Shown here: positions 29,607-38,282 of the stretch, in pieces
How positions within the stretch are numbered: position 1 is the first letter of the stretch
Layout: every line of letters begins with the position of its first letter
Assembly (NCBI GenBank): GCA_913061415.1
Contig: CAJXUD010000009.1
Location: 62,001 to 126,000 of the forward strand
Direction: 5' to 3'
Source: an uncultured Oleispira sp.
GTDB lineage: Bacteria > Pseudomonadota > Gammaproteobacteria > Pseudomonadales > Oceanobacteraceae
Length of the DNA stretch: 64,000 bases
Notes under the pieces: model-generated
What the model saw: the letters and a program-made list of their open reading frames with translations, nothing else
Told to the model about the DNA's origin: nothing
Database searches by the model: none
Position numbers and translations under genes: made by a program

Positions 29607-30668
29607 ATGATTCAAAGTTCAATTTCAGTAGCACTTATTCGCCCACTCATTGATGCCGTTAGCAGTAAAGCTCCGGTAACCGAGCCTGAGTCGGCCATTG
29701 ATGTGCGCCTTGTAAAGTTACTGAAAGATCCTGATGCAAGAATTTCCATGCAGGATGCCGATGAGCTAATAAACAGTTTAGTGCGCACCAGTCGCTCTAA
29801 TTCTCTATGTGTTTTCTCTGCTCAAAAAGCCGTTACTCAAAGCAGCTGCCAGTTACAGCATTTGTTTTTATGCTCAAATACCCTGCGCGAAGCGCTTTAT
29901 TACCTAGAAAAATACTCAGCCTTACTCAGCGATAACCTTGAAGTAAATGTTACCCGTACTCGCGACAACATCATTAAAATTAAGCTGCCGGTTAGCGAAC
30001 AAAGCTTTTTGTCACAAGAACGTTATCGCAGTGAATTATTAATTGGCATCATACTGGGTTGGATTAAGCAGCTATGTGGTGCAGATATGGAAATTAATGG
30101 TATCGATCTACCGTTTCCACAGCCAAGCTATTCTGCGGATTATTCGCATCTGTGGAAAACAAACATCACCTTCAATTCAATGGAATGCTCCATTCAGTTT
30201 CAAGCGCGCTATTTAGATCAAGGGCTGCATAATACCAACCCTCATATCCTGAATATGATTAAGCGTGATGTTGAAGAACAATATAAGAAGCTAACGCGCT
30301 CTGGCTCTCTCGCCGATCGAATTAAACGCGCCTTAGAACAAGATAAGTTAAGCCTTAAAGCCAATCAGCAAATCGTGGCTGAACATTTTCACATCAGTGC
30401 GCGCACGCTGAATAGACACCTGCAAAAAGAGAATACTTCTTTAAAGCAAGTTGTTACCGATTGCCGCGTTCACAAGGCAAAGCAGTTATTATTAGAAAGT
30501 GACTTAAGCATCGAGCAAATAGCACTTCAGCTTGGTTTATCAGGACGTAGAACCCTTGATAGAATTTTCATCAAACAGACTAAAGATAGCCCAGCTCAAT
30601 ATCGTAATCGCCAAAGACAGCATTCGCCTCACGAGGCCCCTACTATGCTGTCGATTGTTGCAGGCTAA
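29607..30668 (+). CDS. AraC-family regulator (second copy of this type)
   Basis: 353 residues. The N-terminal region again fits the OruR-like effector domain (LREALYYLEKYSALL, GSLADRIKRALEQD at the linker). The C terminus has two helix-turn-helix units: VAEHFHISARTLNRHLQKE and IALQLGLSGRRTLDRIF, followed by SPAQYRNRQ. Same family as the regulator at 26.1-27.2 kb but clearly diverged. It may control itself or the upstream barrel gene through the TGTTACT sites. The effector is unknown. Confidence 0.92.
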   Translation: MIQSSISVALIRPLIDAVSSKAPVTEPESAIDVRLVKLLKDPDARISMQDADELINSLVRTSRSNSLCVFSAQKAVTQSSCQLQHLFLCSNTLREALYYLEKYSALLSDNLEVNVTRTRDNIIKIKLPVSEQSFLSQERYRSELLIGIILGWIKQLCGADMEINGIDLPFPQPSYSADYSHLWKTNITFNSMECSIQFQARYLDQGLHNTNPHILNMIKRDVEEQYKKLTRSGSLADRIKRALEQDKLSLKANQQIVAEHFHISARTLNRHLQKENTSLKQVVTDCRVHKAKQLLLESDLSIEQIALQLGLSGRRTLDRIFIKQTKDSPAQYRNRQRQHSPHEAPTMLSIVAG

Positions 30669-30713
30669 GTTTACAAACTAAACCTTATAAACCTAGGCTT
30701 ACTCAACAAAGTA

Positions 30714-31253
30714 TTAAGCCAACCCCAGCAATCGCACCTTCATAACCGATGCCACCGTCATGGCATCGGTTATTTCACCCGACATAACACGGTCAAATAC
30801 TGCTTCAAATGGCAGACGCTGACACACAATATCTTCCGTATCTTCTAATTCCATCTCGCCGGCTTTCAAACCTTCAGCTATAAACGTAAAGCCTTGCTCT
30901 TGAGTGATTGAATTACTCAAATGCATCGTCAAAATCTGCTGCCACCTTTCGGCACTAAAGCCCGTCTCTTCCTGCAACTCTCTTTCTGCACAGGCCAAAA
31001 TGGACTCACCTTCAGGGGCACCACCCATCGGCAGTTCCCAGTGGTATTCCTGCAAAGGATAACGGTGCTGACCCACCAGCAAGGTATCGCCATTCTCAAA
31101 CAAAGCGACAATAGCGACCGCGCGATTCTTAAAGCTAACCGTACCGTAAATACCCTCTCCACCTGCAGGATTGATGACCTGATGCTCCTCTACACGAATC
31201 CAAGGGTTATCATATTTCACTTCACGACTCAGGGTTTTCCAAGGGTTTGTCAC
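30714..31253 (-). CDS. NUDIX hydrolase, ADP-ribose pyrophosphatase-like
   Basis: 179 residues with a complete Nudix box: GGAPEGE followed after seven residues by RELQEETGF. Other features fit ADP-sugar pyrophosphatases, with an N-terminal dimer strand (NPWIRVEEHQVINPAGG) and ELPMGG before the box. It probably hydrolyses a nucleoside diphosphate-linked compound in the cytoplasm; the substrate is not determined. Leftward. The rhombosortase gene upstream of it in the same direction is separated only by a tandem-repeat region. Confidence 0.9.
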   Translation of the reverse strand: MTNPWKTLSREVKYDNPWIRVEEHQVINPAGGEGIYGTVSFKNRAVAIVALFENGDTLLVGQHRYPLQEYHWELPMGGAPEGESILACAERELQEETGFSAERWQQILTMHLSNSITQEQGFTFIAEGLKAGEMELEDTEDIVCQRLPFEAVFDRVMSGEITDAMTVASVMKVRLLGLA

Positions 31254-31303
31254 TGTCTCTTCCTATTAACATTCGTAAATAAACTTTAAAAAGGCTCTCA
31301 AAC

Positions 31304-31387
31304 ATCGACATCTATTCAAATGACACCTATTTAAATCGACACCTATTCAAGCAGCCTTTCCAGCTTATTTATTCACTCATTTATTCG
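31304..31387. repeat. Two small tandem arrays at the rhombosortase stop
   Basis: Three 15-16 bp units (ATCGACATCTATTCAA, ATGACACCTATTTAA, ATCGACACCTATTCAA) occupy 31304-31350. A 12-bp pair CTTATTTATTCA / CTCATTTATTCG (31364-31387) spans the stop codon at 31377-31379. Confidence 0.85.
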
Positions 31388-31979
31388 TTATTTTTTGCCC
31401 ATTACCTAAATTACCTTTTACATAGCCCACCAGGTAATAAGCCAGTAAAAATAACAGACCCGCAATGGTTCCAAGCAAGTGCGCATTAGCTTCCACACGA
31501 CCACCAATCATTCCGACCATGGCCATGTCATCATAAAAGGATGATTGCTCCCACAATACCTTAGCAACAATCAAAACAAGAAAGCACGCAGCAATACGAC
31601 GACTGTAAAAAGGCGATACAAACGGTGCGACCAATATCAAGCCATGCAATACACCCGACAGCCCAACATAACGCTCAAGATAATCCGCAAAGACATACAA
31701 ACCCAGACCGACAACCGATAAACACCAGACCAACAGAGTCACGCCTAGAGCATTACTTAAACTTCGGCCAGCAATATAGCCTAACAAGATGACACCCATG
31801 GCATTACCAAGCAGGTGCATAGGGGAAAGGTGAACAAAATGAGCGGTCAACACACGCCATAATTGACCGTCATCGATAGCGCTACGATCAAACATCAACC
31901 ATTGAGAACTTACAGGCTCGGCCAGCATAAGCAAAACAATCGTGACCAATAAGAAAAGATACAACACATAATCGCGCAT
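31377..31979 (-). CDS. rrtA: Rhombosortase (rhomboid-family GlyGly-CTERM processing protease)
   Basis: 200 residues, six or so hydrophobic helices. The rhomboid catalytic pair is readable: Ser108 in VGLSGVLHG and His167 in EANAHLLG, with the helper motif HLSPMHLLGN near residue 50-59. The short length and sequence fit the rhombosortase subgroup rather than GlpG. Such proteases cut the C-terminal GlyGly-CTERM anchor of secreted proteins in the inner membrane. The adjacent upstream gene on the same strand encodes a metalloprotease with exactly such a tail, which strongly supports the call. Confidence 0.9.
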   Translation of the reverse strand: MRDYVLYLFLLVTIVLLMLAEPVSSQWLMFDRSAIDDGQLWRVLTAHFVHLSPMHLLGNAMGVILLGYIAGRSLSNALGVTLLVWCLSVVGLGLYVFADYLERYVGLSGVLHGLILVAPFVSPFYSRRIAACFLVLIVAKVLWEQSSFYDDMAMVGMIGGRVEANAHLLGTIAGLLFLLAYYLVGYVKGNLGNGQKITNK

Positions 31980-32053
31980 CCTGCGCTCCTAAAATAAAAA
32001 CATTATAAGCCAACGCTCGACTTGGCTTCTAGCTTTATTCCTCTAGCTAAACA

Positions 32054-34042
32054 TTAACGACGACCACGAATACTCAATAATAAGAAGAACAAAGCAAAAA
32101 TCGACAAAGCATTACCACCCGTAGGAACCTTACGCTCCAATCCACGAGCGCCTGTTGCCGCCGTTACACCTTGTGGCGCTTTATAATCAAAAGACTGCTC
32201 TTGGCCAGCAACCAACAAACGCTGGTTAAAATCAAAACCCGCCTTCTGGTAAGTGCCATTTGATTCAACATAGCTAAAGCCGCTTGATTGACTCTTATTA
32301 TCGATACCAAAAGGACGAGCCGAATCAGACTTTACCGCAACCTGCATATGAACCTGGCTCAAGCCACTCAGATCAATACGCTGATCAAAAGTAATACGAT
32401 TCCAACCTTTAACAACCGAATGCCCTAGGCTCGAATAAATCTCATCATCCAGCTGACCCGCTGATAGAGAAGAATACAAGGTAACCTCCAACTCAGCCGC
32501 ACCAGGGCTATAAATATCAATACCATGAGCCCAAGGTAAATCGTTATTTAACGGCAAAGTCACCAAGCTATTAACCTGCTTGCCTTTAGCCCCCCAAGAA
32601 GCCGCTACTACACTGTCGTGTCCCAAGTTATCACCCAACGTCGCATAAGGAAGGCTGATATCACCCTGAACACGCTCACCAATGCGAATATTAGAAATCT
32701 CAACACCACTCACATTACCCTGATAATCAAGACTCGAAGGAAGCGAAGAAGCACCAAAATAGTCTTGACCATAAGCATCATTGAAGACATCTAGATTATC
32801 GCCACGATTTTCTTGCTGATCCAAGTCGTTACGACCATCAGCCTCTTCAATATCAACCAACTTATGTTCAGCCACATCATTTTGAGAACCGGTAGCGCCA
32901 TAACCCACACGATCATCAATGTGCGTAATAACCAAACCCTCACCAGGCAAAGCACTATCAAGCTGAGACTGCTGACGATACTCTAATAAAAAATGCTCAC
33001 CATGACGGAATGGATCAACCCAAACACGCATTGCTTCAGGCTCATGAGTCGCACTGCCTAGATCAAACTTAACTTCATTACCAATAATATCCTGCGGCTT
33101 TAAAAACCCAGCTTTCTCTTTTGACCAAGCCATCATATGAGCAGGAGAACTACCTGAATGGCCGCCATTAGCATTCCAAGTACCTAACCCCATCAAACCC
33201 CAACGACCAATGCCATTTGACTTACCTTGACGATCATAAAGGTCAGGCAACGCAAATAACAAATGACCCATTTCATGACTAATAATACCAATGGTTGCCA
33301 AGTGATTCTGATGCTGCTCACCAAACATCGCAAAACTCGTTAATGCCACACCATCAAATGCCACACCCTGCATGTCAGACTTATGCGCCCAAACTCTTGG
33401 CTCAGGTGCAGAACTGCCACCATACGCATTTTCAAAACCTGCAACCATCAATACAATCGCCAACTCACTTGAACTCAACGTATTGTCGCCGTTTTGGTCA
33501 AAAGCTGATAAATCGATAGAATCCTTTGCTTGCGCTAATGCATCACTTACCAAGGCTTGGCTTCTTGATCCATAAGCATTACCAAAGTTTGGGTGAGCAT
33601 AAGGAAGACGAACATCAATGATACCGTCATTAACATCACCCTGAGATTCTTGAGCAGGCTCAATATGGAATTGCTGGTAAGAATTTTCTAAATAATAACG
33701 AGCCACACTGCTAGCGTCGGCAGACTTAGAGAACATTAGGTGTTCAAACTCAGCGCGAGAATGAGAGAAATCTTGATCGGTAAAAGAAACGCGCAATAAC
33801 AATACTGGCTGCACCGTTTTGTTAGTCGTTGATGCTGATAACGCTGAAAGTGTCGACGTATTCGTCGTGGCCCGAGACATACCCTTAACTTGGAAGCTCT
33901 TATTCTGGAAGCTATTAGTTTCAAAGCCCTGAGTCTGAAAAGAGTCAACCTCAAAATCATCCATTGGAATTGCAAGAGTGGTTGCATTAGCGCCAGAGGC
34001 TAGAAAAAACATAACGATGATAACGCGAGAAATAAACAACAT
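32054..34042 (-). CDS. Secreted M6-family metalloprotease with GlyGly-CTERM tail
   Basis: 662 residues. Signal peptide (SRVIIVMFFLASGANA); a propeptide with five Phe-spaced repeats; an M6/immune-inhibitor-A-like catalytic domain with zinc motif SHEMGHLLFALPDLYD; an immunoglobulin-like or carbohydrate-binding-like region; and a C-terminal sorting signal made of GG, a hydrophobic helix (LSIFALFFLLLS) and a basic end (IRGRR). This is the GlyGly-CTERM layout recognised by rhombosortase. It is expected to be exported through type II secretion and surface-processed. Encoded directly upstream of the rhombosortase gene. Confidence 0.92.
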   Translation of the reverse strand: MLFISRVIIVMFFLASGANATTLAIPMDDFEVDSFQTQGFETNSFQNKSFQVKGMSRATTNTSTLSALSASTTNKTVQPVLLLRVSFTDQDFSHSRAEFEHLMFSKSADASSVARYYLENSYQQFHIEPAQESQGDVNDGIIDVRLPYAHPNFGNAYGSRSQALVSDALAQAKDSIDLSAFDQNGDNTLSSSELAIVLMVAGFENAYGGSSAPEPRVWAHKSDMQGVAFDGVALTSFAMFGEQHQNHLATIGIISHEMGHLLFALPDLYDRQGKSNGIGRWGLMGLGTWNANGGHSGSSPAHMMAWSKEKAGFLKPQDIIGNEVKFDLGSATHEPEAMRVWVDPFRHGEHFLLEYRQQSQLDSALPGEGLVITHIDDRVGYGATGSQNDVAEHKLVDIEEADGRNDLDQQENRGDNLDVFNDAYGQDYFGASSLPSSLDYQGNVSGVEISNIRIGERVQGDISLPYATLGDNLGHDSVVAASWGAKGKQVNSLVTLPLNNDLPWAHGIDIYSPGAAELEVTLYSSLSAGQLDDEIYSSLGHSVVKGWNRITFDQRIDLSGLSQVHMQVAVKSDSARPFGIDNKSQSSGFSYVESNGTYQKAGFDFNQRLLVAGQEQSFDYKAPQGVTAATGARGLERKVPTGGNALSIFALFFLLLSIRGRR
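33881..33955 (-). repeat. Five 15-bp tandem units in the metalloprotease propeptide
   Basis: On the minus strand five consecutive 15-bp units each begin with a Phe codon and encode FEVDS, FQTQG, FETNS, FQNKS and FQVKG. Confidence 0.9.
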
Positions 34043-34239
34043 ATTGCACCTGGATCAGAGTTCTTACATCCAATCTAGCGCAACACTTGTTCATTAATCT
34101 CGCGACATTACAATTCAAAACCAGACAGCAAAATAATGACAGTCGACACTCACAGAACCGTCAAAATACCCGACTGCCAAGTTTACGTTACTCCTTTGTG
34201 TCAGAAAAAATTACATTAATTACACAGTCGCACTCATTG

Positions 34240-35214
34240 TTACGAATGCTGTTTTACAAAATCGACCACCCGTCTTTCCATCCAATAAGCATGGCGATTA
34301 TTGACTTCTATAAAGCCAACGTGGCCACCCGACGAAGGAACTTCGAGTGATAACCAAGTACTTTCACGGGCTTCGTCATACGGAAAACACGCCTCGGGTA
34401 AAAAAGGATCATTCTTCGCATTCACCAATAAAGCAGGTATACGAATATTTTTTAAGACCGGCTTACAGCTGCTCTTCTGCCAATAGTCCGCTGCATTATC
34501 AAAGCCATGGATCGGCGCGGTATAGCGATCATCAAAATGCTGAAATGTGCGAATCTGCTCATAACCTTCAGTACTGACCTCCTCAGGAAAGGTCAGCGCC
34601 TTAGCCTCAACCTTCTCTCGTAAGTCCTTTAAGAAACGCCACATGAAGATTTTGTTTCTACGCTCGGCCAAACGATACGCACTGGCGGCCAAATCACACG
34701 GCACAGAAAAGGCGACCACCGATTTAACATACTCGGGTAAATCTCGCCCTTGGCGACCAACGTGTAACAGGCTTAAATTTCCACCCATACTGAACCCCAC
34801 CAAATGAATCTGCTGGTAGCCCAATCCGTGCGCATGCTCAATTACCCGTTGCAAGTCGTCAGTTGCGCCACTGTGATAAAAACGCAGAGTCTTATTCATC
34901 TCACCCGAGCAAGAACGAAAGTTCCAAGCTAATGCATCCCAGCCCTGAGCATTTGCTTCTCGTGCAATCCCCGCAACATAAGGTCGACGTGAATGCCCTT
35001 CTAAGCCATGAGAAATAATCAGTAAGGTTTTACCAGCAATAGAAGACGATGCGCGACTCCAATCTAAGTCTAAAAAGTCACCATCATCAGTAAACAAGCG
35101 TTCGCGCTGAAAGTGCGCACAATCAATACGGCGAATTAACGTCGGAAGAATACTTTGAAGATAACCATTGGCTAATAAAAACGGCGGGCGGTAATGGCAA
35201 TCAATGACAGGCAT
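34240..35214 (-). CDS. yheT: YheT-family alpha/beta hydrolase
   Basis: 324 residues with the family block SHGLEGHSRRPYVAGIA and FRSCSGEMN, the nucleophile elbow GFSMGGNLSL, and late catalytic residues in NAKNDPFLP and SSGGHVGFIE. YheT proteins are putative esterases with no established substrate. The start ATG is 76 bases downstream of a striking 11-bp repeat array. Last gene of a leftward block that includes lepB. Confidence 0.92.
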   Translation of the reverse strand: MPVIDCHYRPPFLLANGYLQSILPTLIRRIDCAHFQRERLFTDDGDFLDLDWSRASSSIAGKTLLIISHGLEGHSRRPYVAGIAREANAQGWDALAWNFRSCSGEMNKTLRFYHSGATDDLQRVIEHAHGLGYQQIHLVGFSMGGNLSLLHVGRQGRDLPEYVKSVVAFSVPCDLAASAYRLAERRNKIFMWRFLKDLREKVEAKALTFPEEVSTEGYEQIRTFQHFDDRYTAPIHGFDNAADYWQKSSCKPVLKNIRIPALLVNAKNDPFLPEACFPYDEARESTWLSLEVPSSGGHVGFIEVNNRHAYWMERRVVDFVKQHS

Positions 35215-35289
35215 AGCACACTCTTTAGGCTTAAAAACAGAAACCTAGATTAACAGAGCGCGTAATAAGAGAACAACTTAAAGGACTAT

Positions 35290-35353
35290 CTAAAAGAGAA
35301 CTAAAAGAGAACTAAAAGAGAACTAAAAGAGAACTAAAAGAGAACTAAAAGAA
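35290..35353. repeat. 11-bp tandem array with phased A-tracts
   Basis: CTAAAAGAGAA occurs five times exactly (35290-35344), plus a partial sixth copy. Each unit carries AAAA, so the A-tracts recur every 11 bp, close to one helical turn, and would bend the DNA. It lies between the stop of the glutaredoxin-like gene and the yheT start. Confidence 0.97.
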
Positions 35354-35372
35354 TAACTAGAGGAAAAACAGA

Positions 35373-35741
35373 TTATTTATCGAAGCGGCGTTCGAGATAT
35401 TGCAGAATTTTAGTACTGGTATACAGCCAACGAGTATCTTGATCTTTACGGCCTTCAATGCGCAAACAAGGAACTCTCACCTCACCACCACCATGAATCA
35501 ACTCATTGCGGTAAGCATTCACACGACCCACATCTTTTTCTACAACCTTCAAACCCAACTTCTGACAGCGGCGCTTGATCTTAATAGACGATGGACAGGT
35601 TTTACAAAAGTACAATTGAATACGTCGAGATTCTCGGTCTAAAGAGCTTTGCTCTTCGCATGATCGCTTAATCGGTTTAACTTTAAACCAAGTATCAGCA
35701 ACCATAAAACACAAGCCTTGCATACGAACTTTAACAGACAT
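35373..35741 (-). CDS. Glutaredoxin/GST-N-like protein, second Cys missing
   Basis: 122 residues from the ATG at 35741 (the open frame extends to a TTG at 35762). One N-terminal hydrophobic stretch, then a thioredoxin-fold domain (IQLYFCKTCPSSIKIKRR, GGGEVRVPCLRIE, WLYTSTKILQYLERRF). Alignment by eye with the paralogue at 40.6 kb puts CPSS where that protein has CPFC, so the resolving cysteine of the dithiol pair is Ser here. It could act as a monothiol reductase or cluster/glutathione-binding protein. It lies downstream of lepB and the 41-residue CPFC protein. Confidence 0.85.
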   Translation of the reverse strand: MSVKVRMQGLCFMVADTWFKVKPIKRSCEEQSSLDRESRRIQLYFCKTCPSSIKIKRRCQKLGLKVVEKDVGRVNAYRNELIHGGGEVRVPCLRIEGRKDQDTRWLYTSTKILQYLERRFDK

Positions 35742-35823
35742 CAACAACAACCCAGCGGACAACGAGACAACAGGCGCGCTATTCTACGACTAATAAATTT
35801 AAAATCTAGCTCTTTCGTGAGTT

Positions 35824-35949
35824 TTATTGAGATACCGCAGGGGCCTGCTGAATTAACAGAATCAAGCCCGCCGCCATAAGGGCAGTAAAGATGAGCAATA
35901 CCCTCATGCGGCGACAAAAAGGACAGTCCTTTGCCCGTTTTTTAGCCAT
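35824..35949 (-). CDS. 41-residue membrane protein with CPFC motif, coupled to lepB
   Basis: A short frame from ATG 35949 to TAA 35824. The ATG is two bases after the lepB stop (TAA-TT-ATG), so translation is probably coupled. The protein has a basic N terminus (MAKKRAKD), then CPFCRRM, then a single hydrophobic helix (VLLIFTALMAAGLILLI). The CPFC is the same motif as in the glutaredoxin-like paralogue at 40.6 kb, and the next gene in this direction is another glutaredoxin-like protein. I do not recognise the family. The call rests on the start position, composition and spacing. Confidence 0.6.
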   Translation of the reverse strand: MAKKRAKDCPFCRRMRVLLIFTALMAAGLILLIQQAPAVSQ

Positions 35950-35951
35950 AA

Positions 35952-36782
35952 TTATTGAATCGCCTTGTTACGCGAAAATGAAGGCAAACTAGACACTTGA
36001 TCCCAATGCATCCATACCGCTTCGGCTTTACCCACAATATTTTCAGCAGGTACAAAAGGCATAACCTCACCCGTTGCAGCATTGCGCCACAAGCGACTGT
36101 CAGAACTACGTCCGCGGTTATCCCCCATCATAAAGTAATGACCTTCAGGCACGGTCCATTCACCTTCAGGGCCAAAGTTAGCCCCAGGCGTCCACTGCAC
36201 TTCATGTGCGCCAGTATCTAATGTTTCTTCCAACAAATACTTCACAGGGCGGTGCTTTGGCTCAGCAGAGGTAATCTCAATACTCTTTTCTTCACCATTA
36301 ATAATCAGCTGCCCACCTTTATACACAACATGATCGCCTGGCAAACCAATCACACGCTTAATAAAGTAACGCTTATCGTGCGGTGGAAAGAAAACCATCA
36401 CATCCCCGCGTTCAGGCTCATTAATGCCGACCAATAAATTGCGGAAAACAGGCATACGCAAGCCGTAATGAAACTTACTCACCAAAATGAAATCGCCTTT
36501 CACTAAAGTCGACTCCATAGAACCCGATGGAATCTGAAAGGGCTCTGCGATAAAAGAACGCAATACAAATACCACAACCAATACCGGAAAAAACGACTTA
36601 GATTGCTCAATCCACATAGGCTCTTTCGCAGCAGACTGCAAAGATTGCTTATCCGCCCCTTGGCCATCCAACAAATTAATACGCGCTAAACGTCTTGGTA
36701 AAAAATAAAACTTATCCGCAAGAGCAACCAAGCCCGTTACAACCGTAAGTACCATCAAGATCAAAGGAAAATCAATATCCAT
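35952..36782 (-). CDS. lepB: Signal peptidase I LepB
   Basis: 276 residues. An N-terminal membrane helix, a cytoplasmic loop, a second helix (FFPVLVVVFVLRSFIAEPF) and a periplasmic catalytic domain. Catalytic Ser88 lies in PSGSMESTL and catalytic Lys142 in YFIKRVIGLPGD; MGDNRGRSSDSR is the conserved box E. It removes signal peptides from exported proteins, of which this window encodes several. In a leftward block with dgt upstream, though a hairpin lies between. Confidence 0.96.
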   Translation of the reverse strand: MDIDFPLILMVLTVVTGLVALADKFYFLPRRLARINLLDGQGADKQSLQSAAKEPMWIEQSKSFFPVLVVVFVLRSFIAEPFQIPSGSMESTLVKGDFILVSKFHYGLRMPVFRNLLVGINEPERGDVMVFFPPHDKRYFIKRVIGLPGDHVVYKGGQLIINGEEKSIEITSAEPKHRPVKYLLEETLDTGAHEVQWTPGANFGPEGEWTVPEGHYFMMGDNRGRSSDSRLWRNAATGEVMPFVPAENIVGKAEAVWMHWDQVSSLPSFSRNKAIQ

Positions 36783-36848
36783 AATTTATTATTCAAATCA
36801 CTTCATTAAAGAAAAGGGGAATAACATCTGTTATTCATTCATTATCAT

Positions 36849-36876
36849 TGCGTGGCATTGTAACCACAGCCACGCA
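36849..36876. other. TGCGTGGC/GCCACGCA hairpin between dgt and lepB
   Basis: A perfect 8-bp inverted repeat with a 12-base loop lies just after the dgt stop. There is no T run, so it may be a processing or partial-termination hairpin. Confidence 0.4.
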
Positions 36877-36882
36877 GCAAGG

Positions 36883-38238
36883 CTAGCGCCCAGCAGGACT
36901 ATAACCCGAGAACTGCTGCGCAATATCCGCCGCGTAGTTATCCGTCATACCCCCCACATAATCAAGTACCCGCATATAGGCCTCATACAATGTCCAATCA
37001 GGCTTAGGAGCACTTGCCCCCATCATTTCTAATACACGGCTATTTTTAAACGTAGAACACCCGGTCTCAATCAACTCTTTGGCTGCTTCTAAAAACGCCG
37101 TCAACAAATTCGCCAAGGTCGAATAAGCCCCTACTTCAATCGCCGTTTTACGCGGGTCTTTAAAAATACGCTCTCGCGCCAACGACTTCGCGCCGTTAAT
37201 CGCCGCACGCACAACCTCAGGACAATGGTCAGATAACTCCCCCACCAGCGTGCCCGTCATAATCTGCTCTTCGTTATCTAAAAATGCCTGACTCGCCGCC
37301 GCCACTAAGCGCTCCATCGCCTTACCCCGTAACATCGACAGTCTTCGTCGCTGATTATCAGCACTGGCTAAACGACCCTGATAGCTTTCCCACTTATCCG
37401 CTAGCAAAGGTTTTAGAATATTCTCGACTTCAGAGTAATTCAAGATTCCCATTTCGATGCCATCTTCTAAATCGATCAAGCCATAACAAATATCATCGGC
37501 TATCTCCATTAAGTACACCAAAGGGTGACGGCACCACTTATTCTTTGCCTGTGGAATCAAGCCCAACGTCGTCGCAAGACTGTTTAAAATTTCTAGCTCG
37601 CTTTGGAAACAACCAAATTTATGCGCCTTATTACCCGTCGTTGCGGCATGCTCTACTGACCAAGGATACTTAACAAACGTTCCTAGCGTTGCCTGAGTTA
37701 AGCGCATACCGCCACTAAAACGATGATACTCAACCTGAGTAACAATTCGAAACCCCTGAGCATTACCTTCAAAAGTCTGCAAATCGGCCTTTTCTAAATC
37801 GGACAAACCAGTTAGCAAATAAGCATTTTGATCATCTTGAAACCAATGACGAATCGCATCTTCACCCGTATGCCCATAAGGCGGATTACCAATATCATGC
37901 GCCAAACACGCCGCTTGCAAAATGGCCCCAACATCCGCCGCAGTAATTTCGTCAGGAAAAGGCACCTTACCTTTGGCTTTCAATCCTTCTGCCACTCGAT
38001 AGCCCAAACTACGACCCACACAACTCACTTCCAAACTGTGCGTTAAGCGACTGTGTACATGATCGTTTTCCGATAACGGATGAACCTGAGTTTTACGATC
38101 CAAACGACGAAAGGCGCTGGAAAATACAATACGATCTTGATCTTTATGAAAAGGCGAACGCCCTTCTTCATGATATCGAGTCGTCTCGCCAATGCGTAAC
38201 GGCTGCAATAACTTTGTCCAATCCATTGCTTCTATCAA
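36883..38238 (-). CDS. dgt: dGTP triphosphohydrolase-like protein
   Basis: 451 residues of the HD superfamily. Metal-binding motifs: THSLEVSCVGRSL after HVHSRL, CLAHDIGNPPYGHTGEDAI, and MEIADDICYGLIDLEDG. The block ETTRYHEEGRSPFHKDQDRI is typical of the long dGTPase-like subgroup that includes EF1143-type enzymes. It hydrolyses dNTPs to nucleoside and triphosphate; the exact specificity is not visible. The start is TTG 38238, with AGGAG seven bases upstream; the ATG four codons later is too far from it. Confidence 0.93.
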   Translation of the reverse strand: MIEAMDWTKLLQPLRIGETTRYHEEGRSPFHKDQDRIVFSSAFRRLDRKTQVHPLSENDHVHSRLTHSLEVSCVGRSLGYRVAEGLKAKGKVPFPDEITAADVGAILQAACLAHDIGNPPYGHTGEDAIRHWFQDDQNAYLLTGLSDLEKADLQTFEGNAQGFRIVTQVEYHRFSGGMRLTQATLGTFVKYPWSVEHAATTGNKAHKFGCFQSELEILNSLATTLGLIPQAKNKWCRHPLVYLMEIADDICYGLIDLEDGIEMGILNYSEVENILKPLLADKWESYQGRLASADNQRRRLSMLRGKAMERLVAAASQAFLDNEEQIMTGTLVGELSDHCPEVVRAAINGAKSLARERIFKDPRKTAIEVGAYSTLANLLTAFLEAAKELIETGCSTFKNSRVLEMMGASAPKPDWTLYEAYMRVLDYVGGMTDNYAADIAQQFSGYSPAGR

Positions 38239-38282
38239 AGCTAAACTCCTATAACGACAACACTACAAAATCCGACTTACAG

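Noticed and set aside
35290-35353. Could the 11-bp array be a CRISPR-like element?
   Set aside because: The units are contiguous with no spacers and much shorter than CRISPR repeats, and no cas genes are near.
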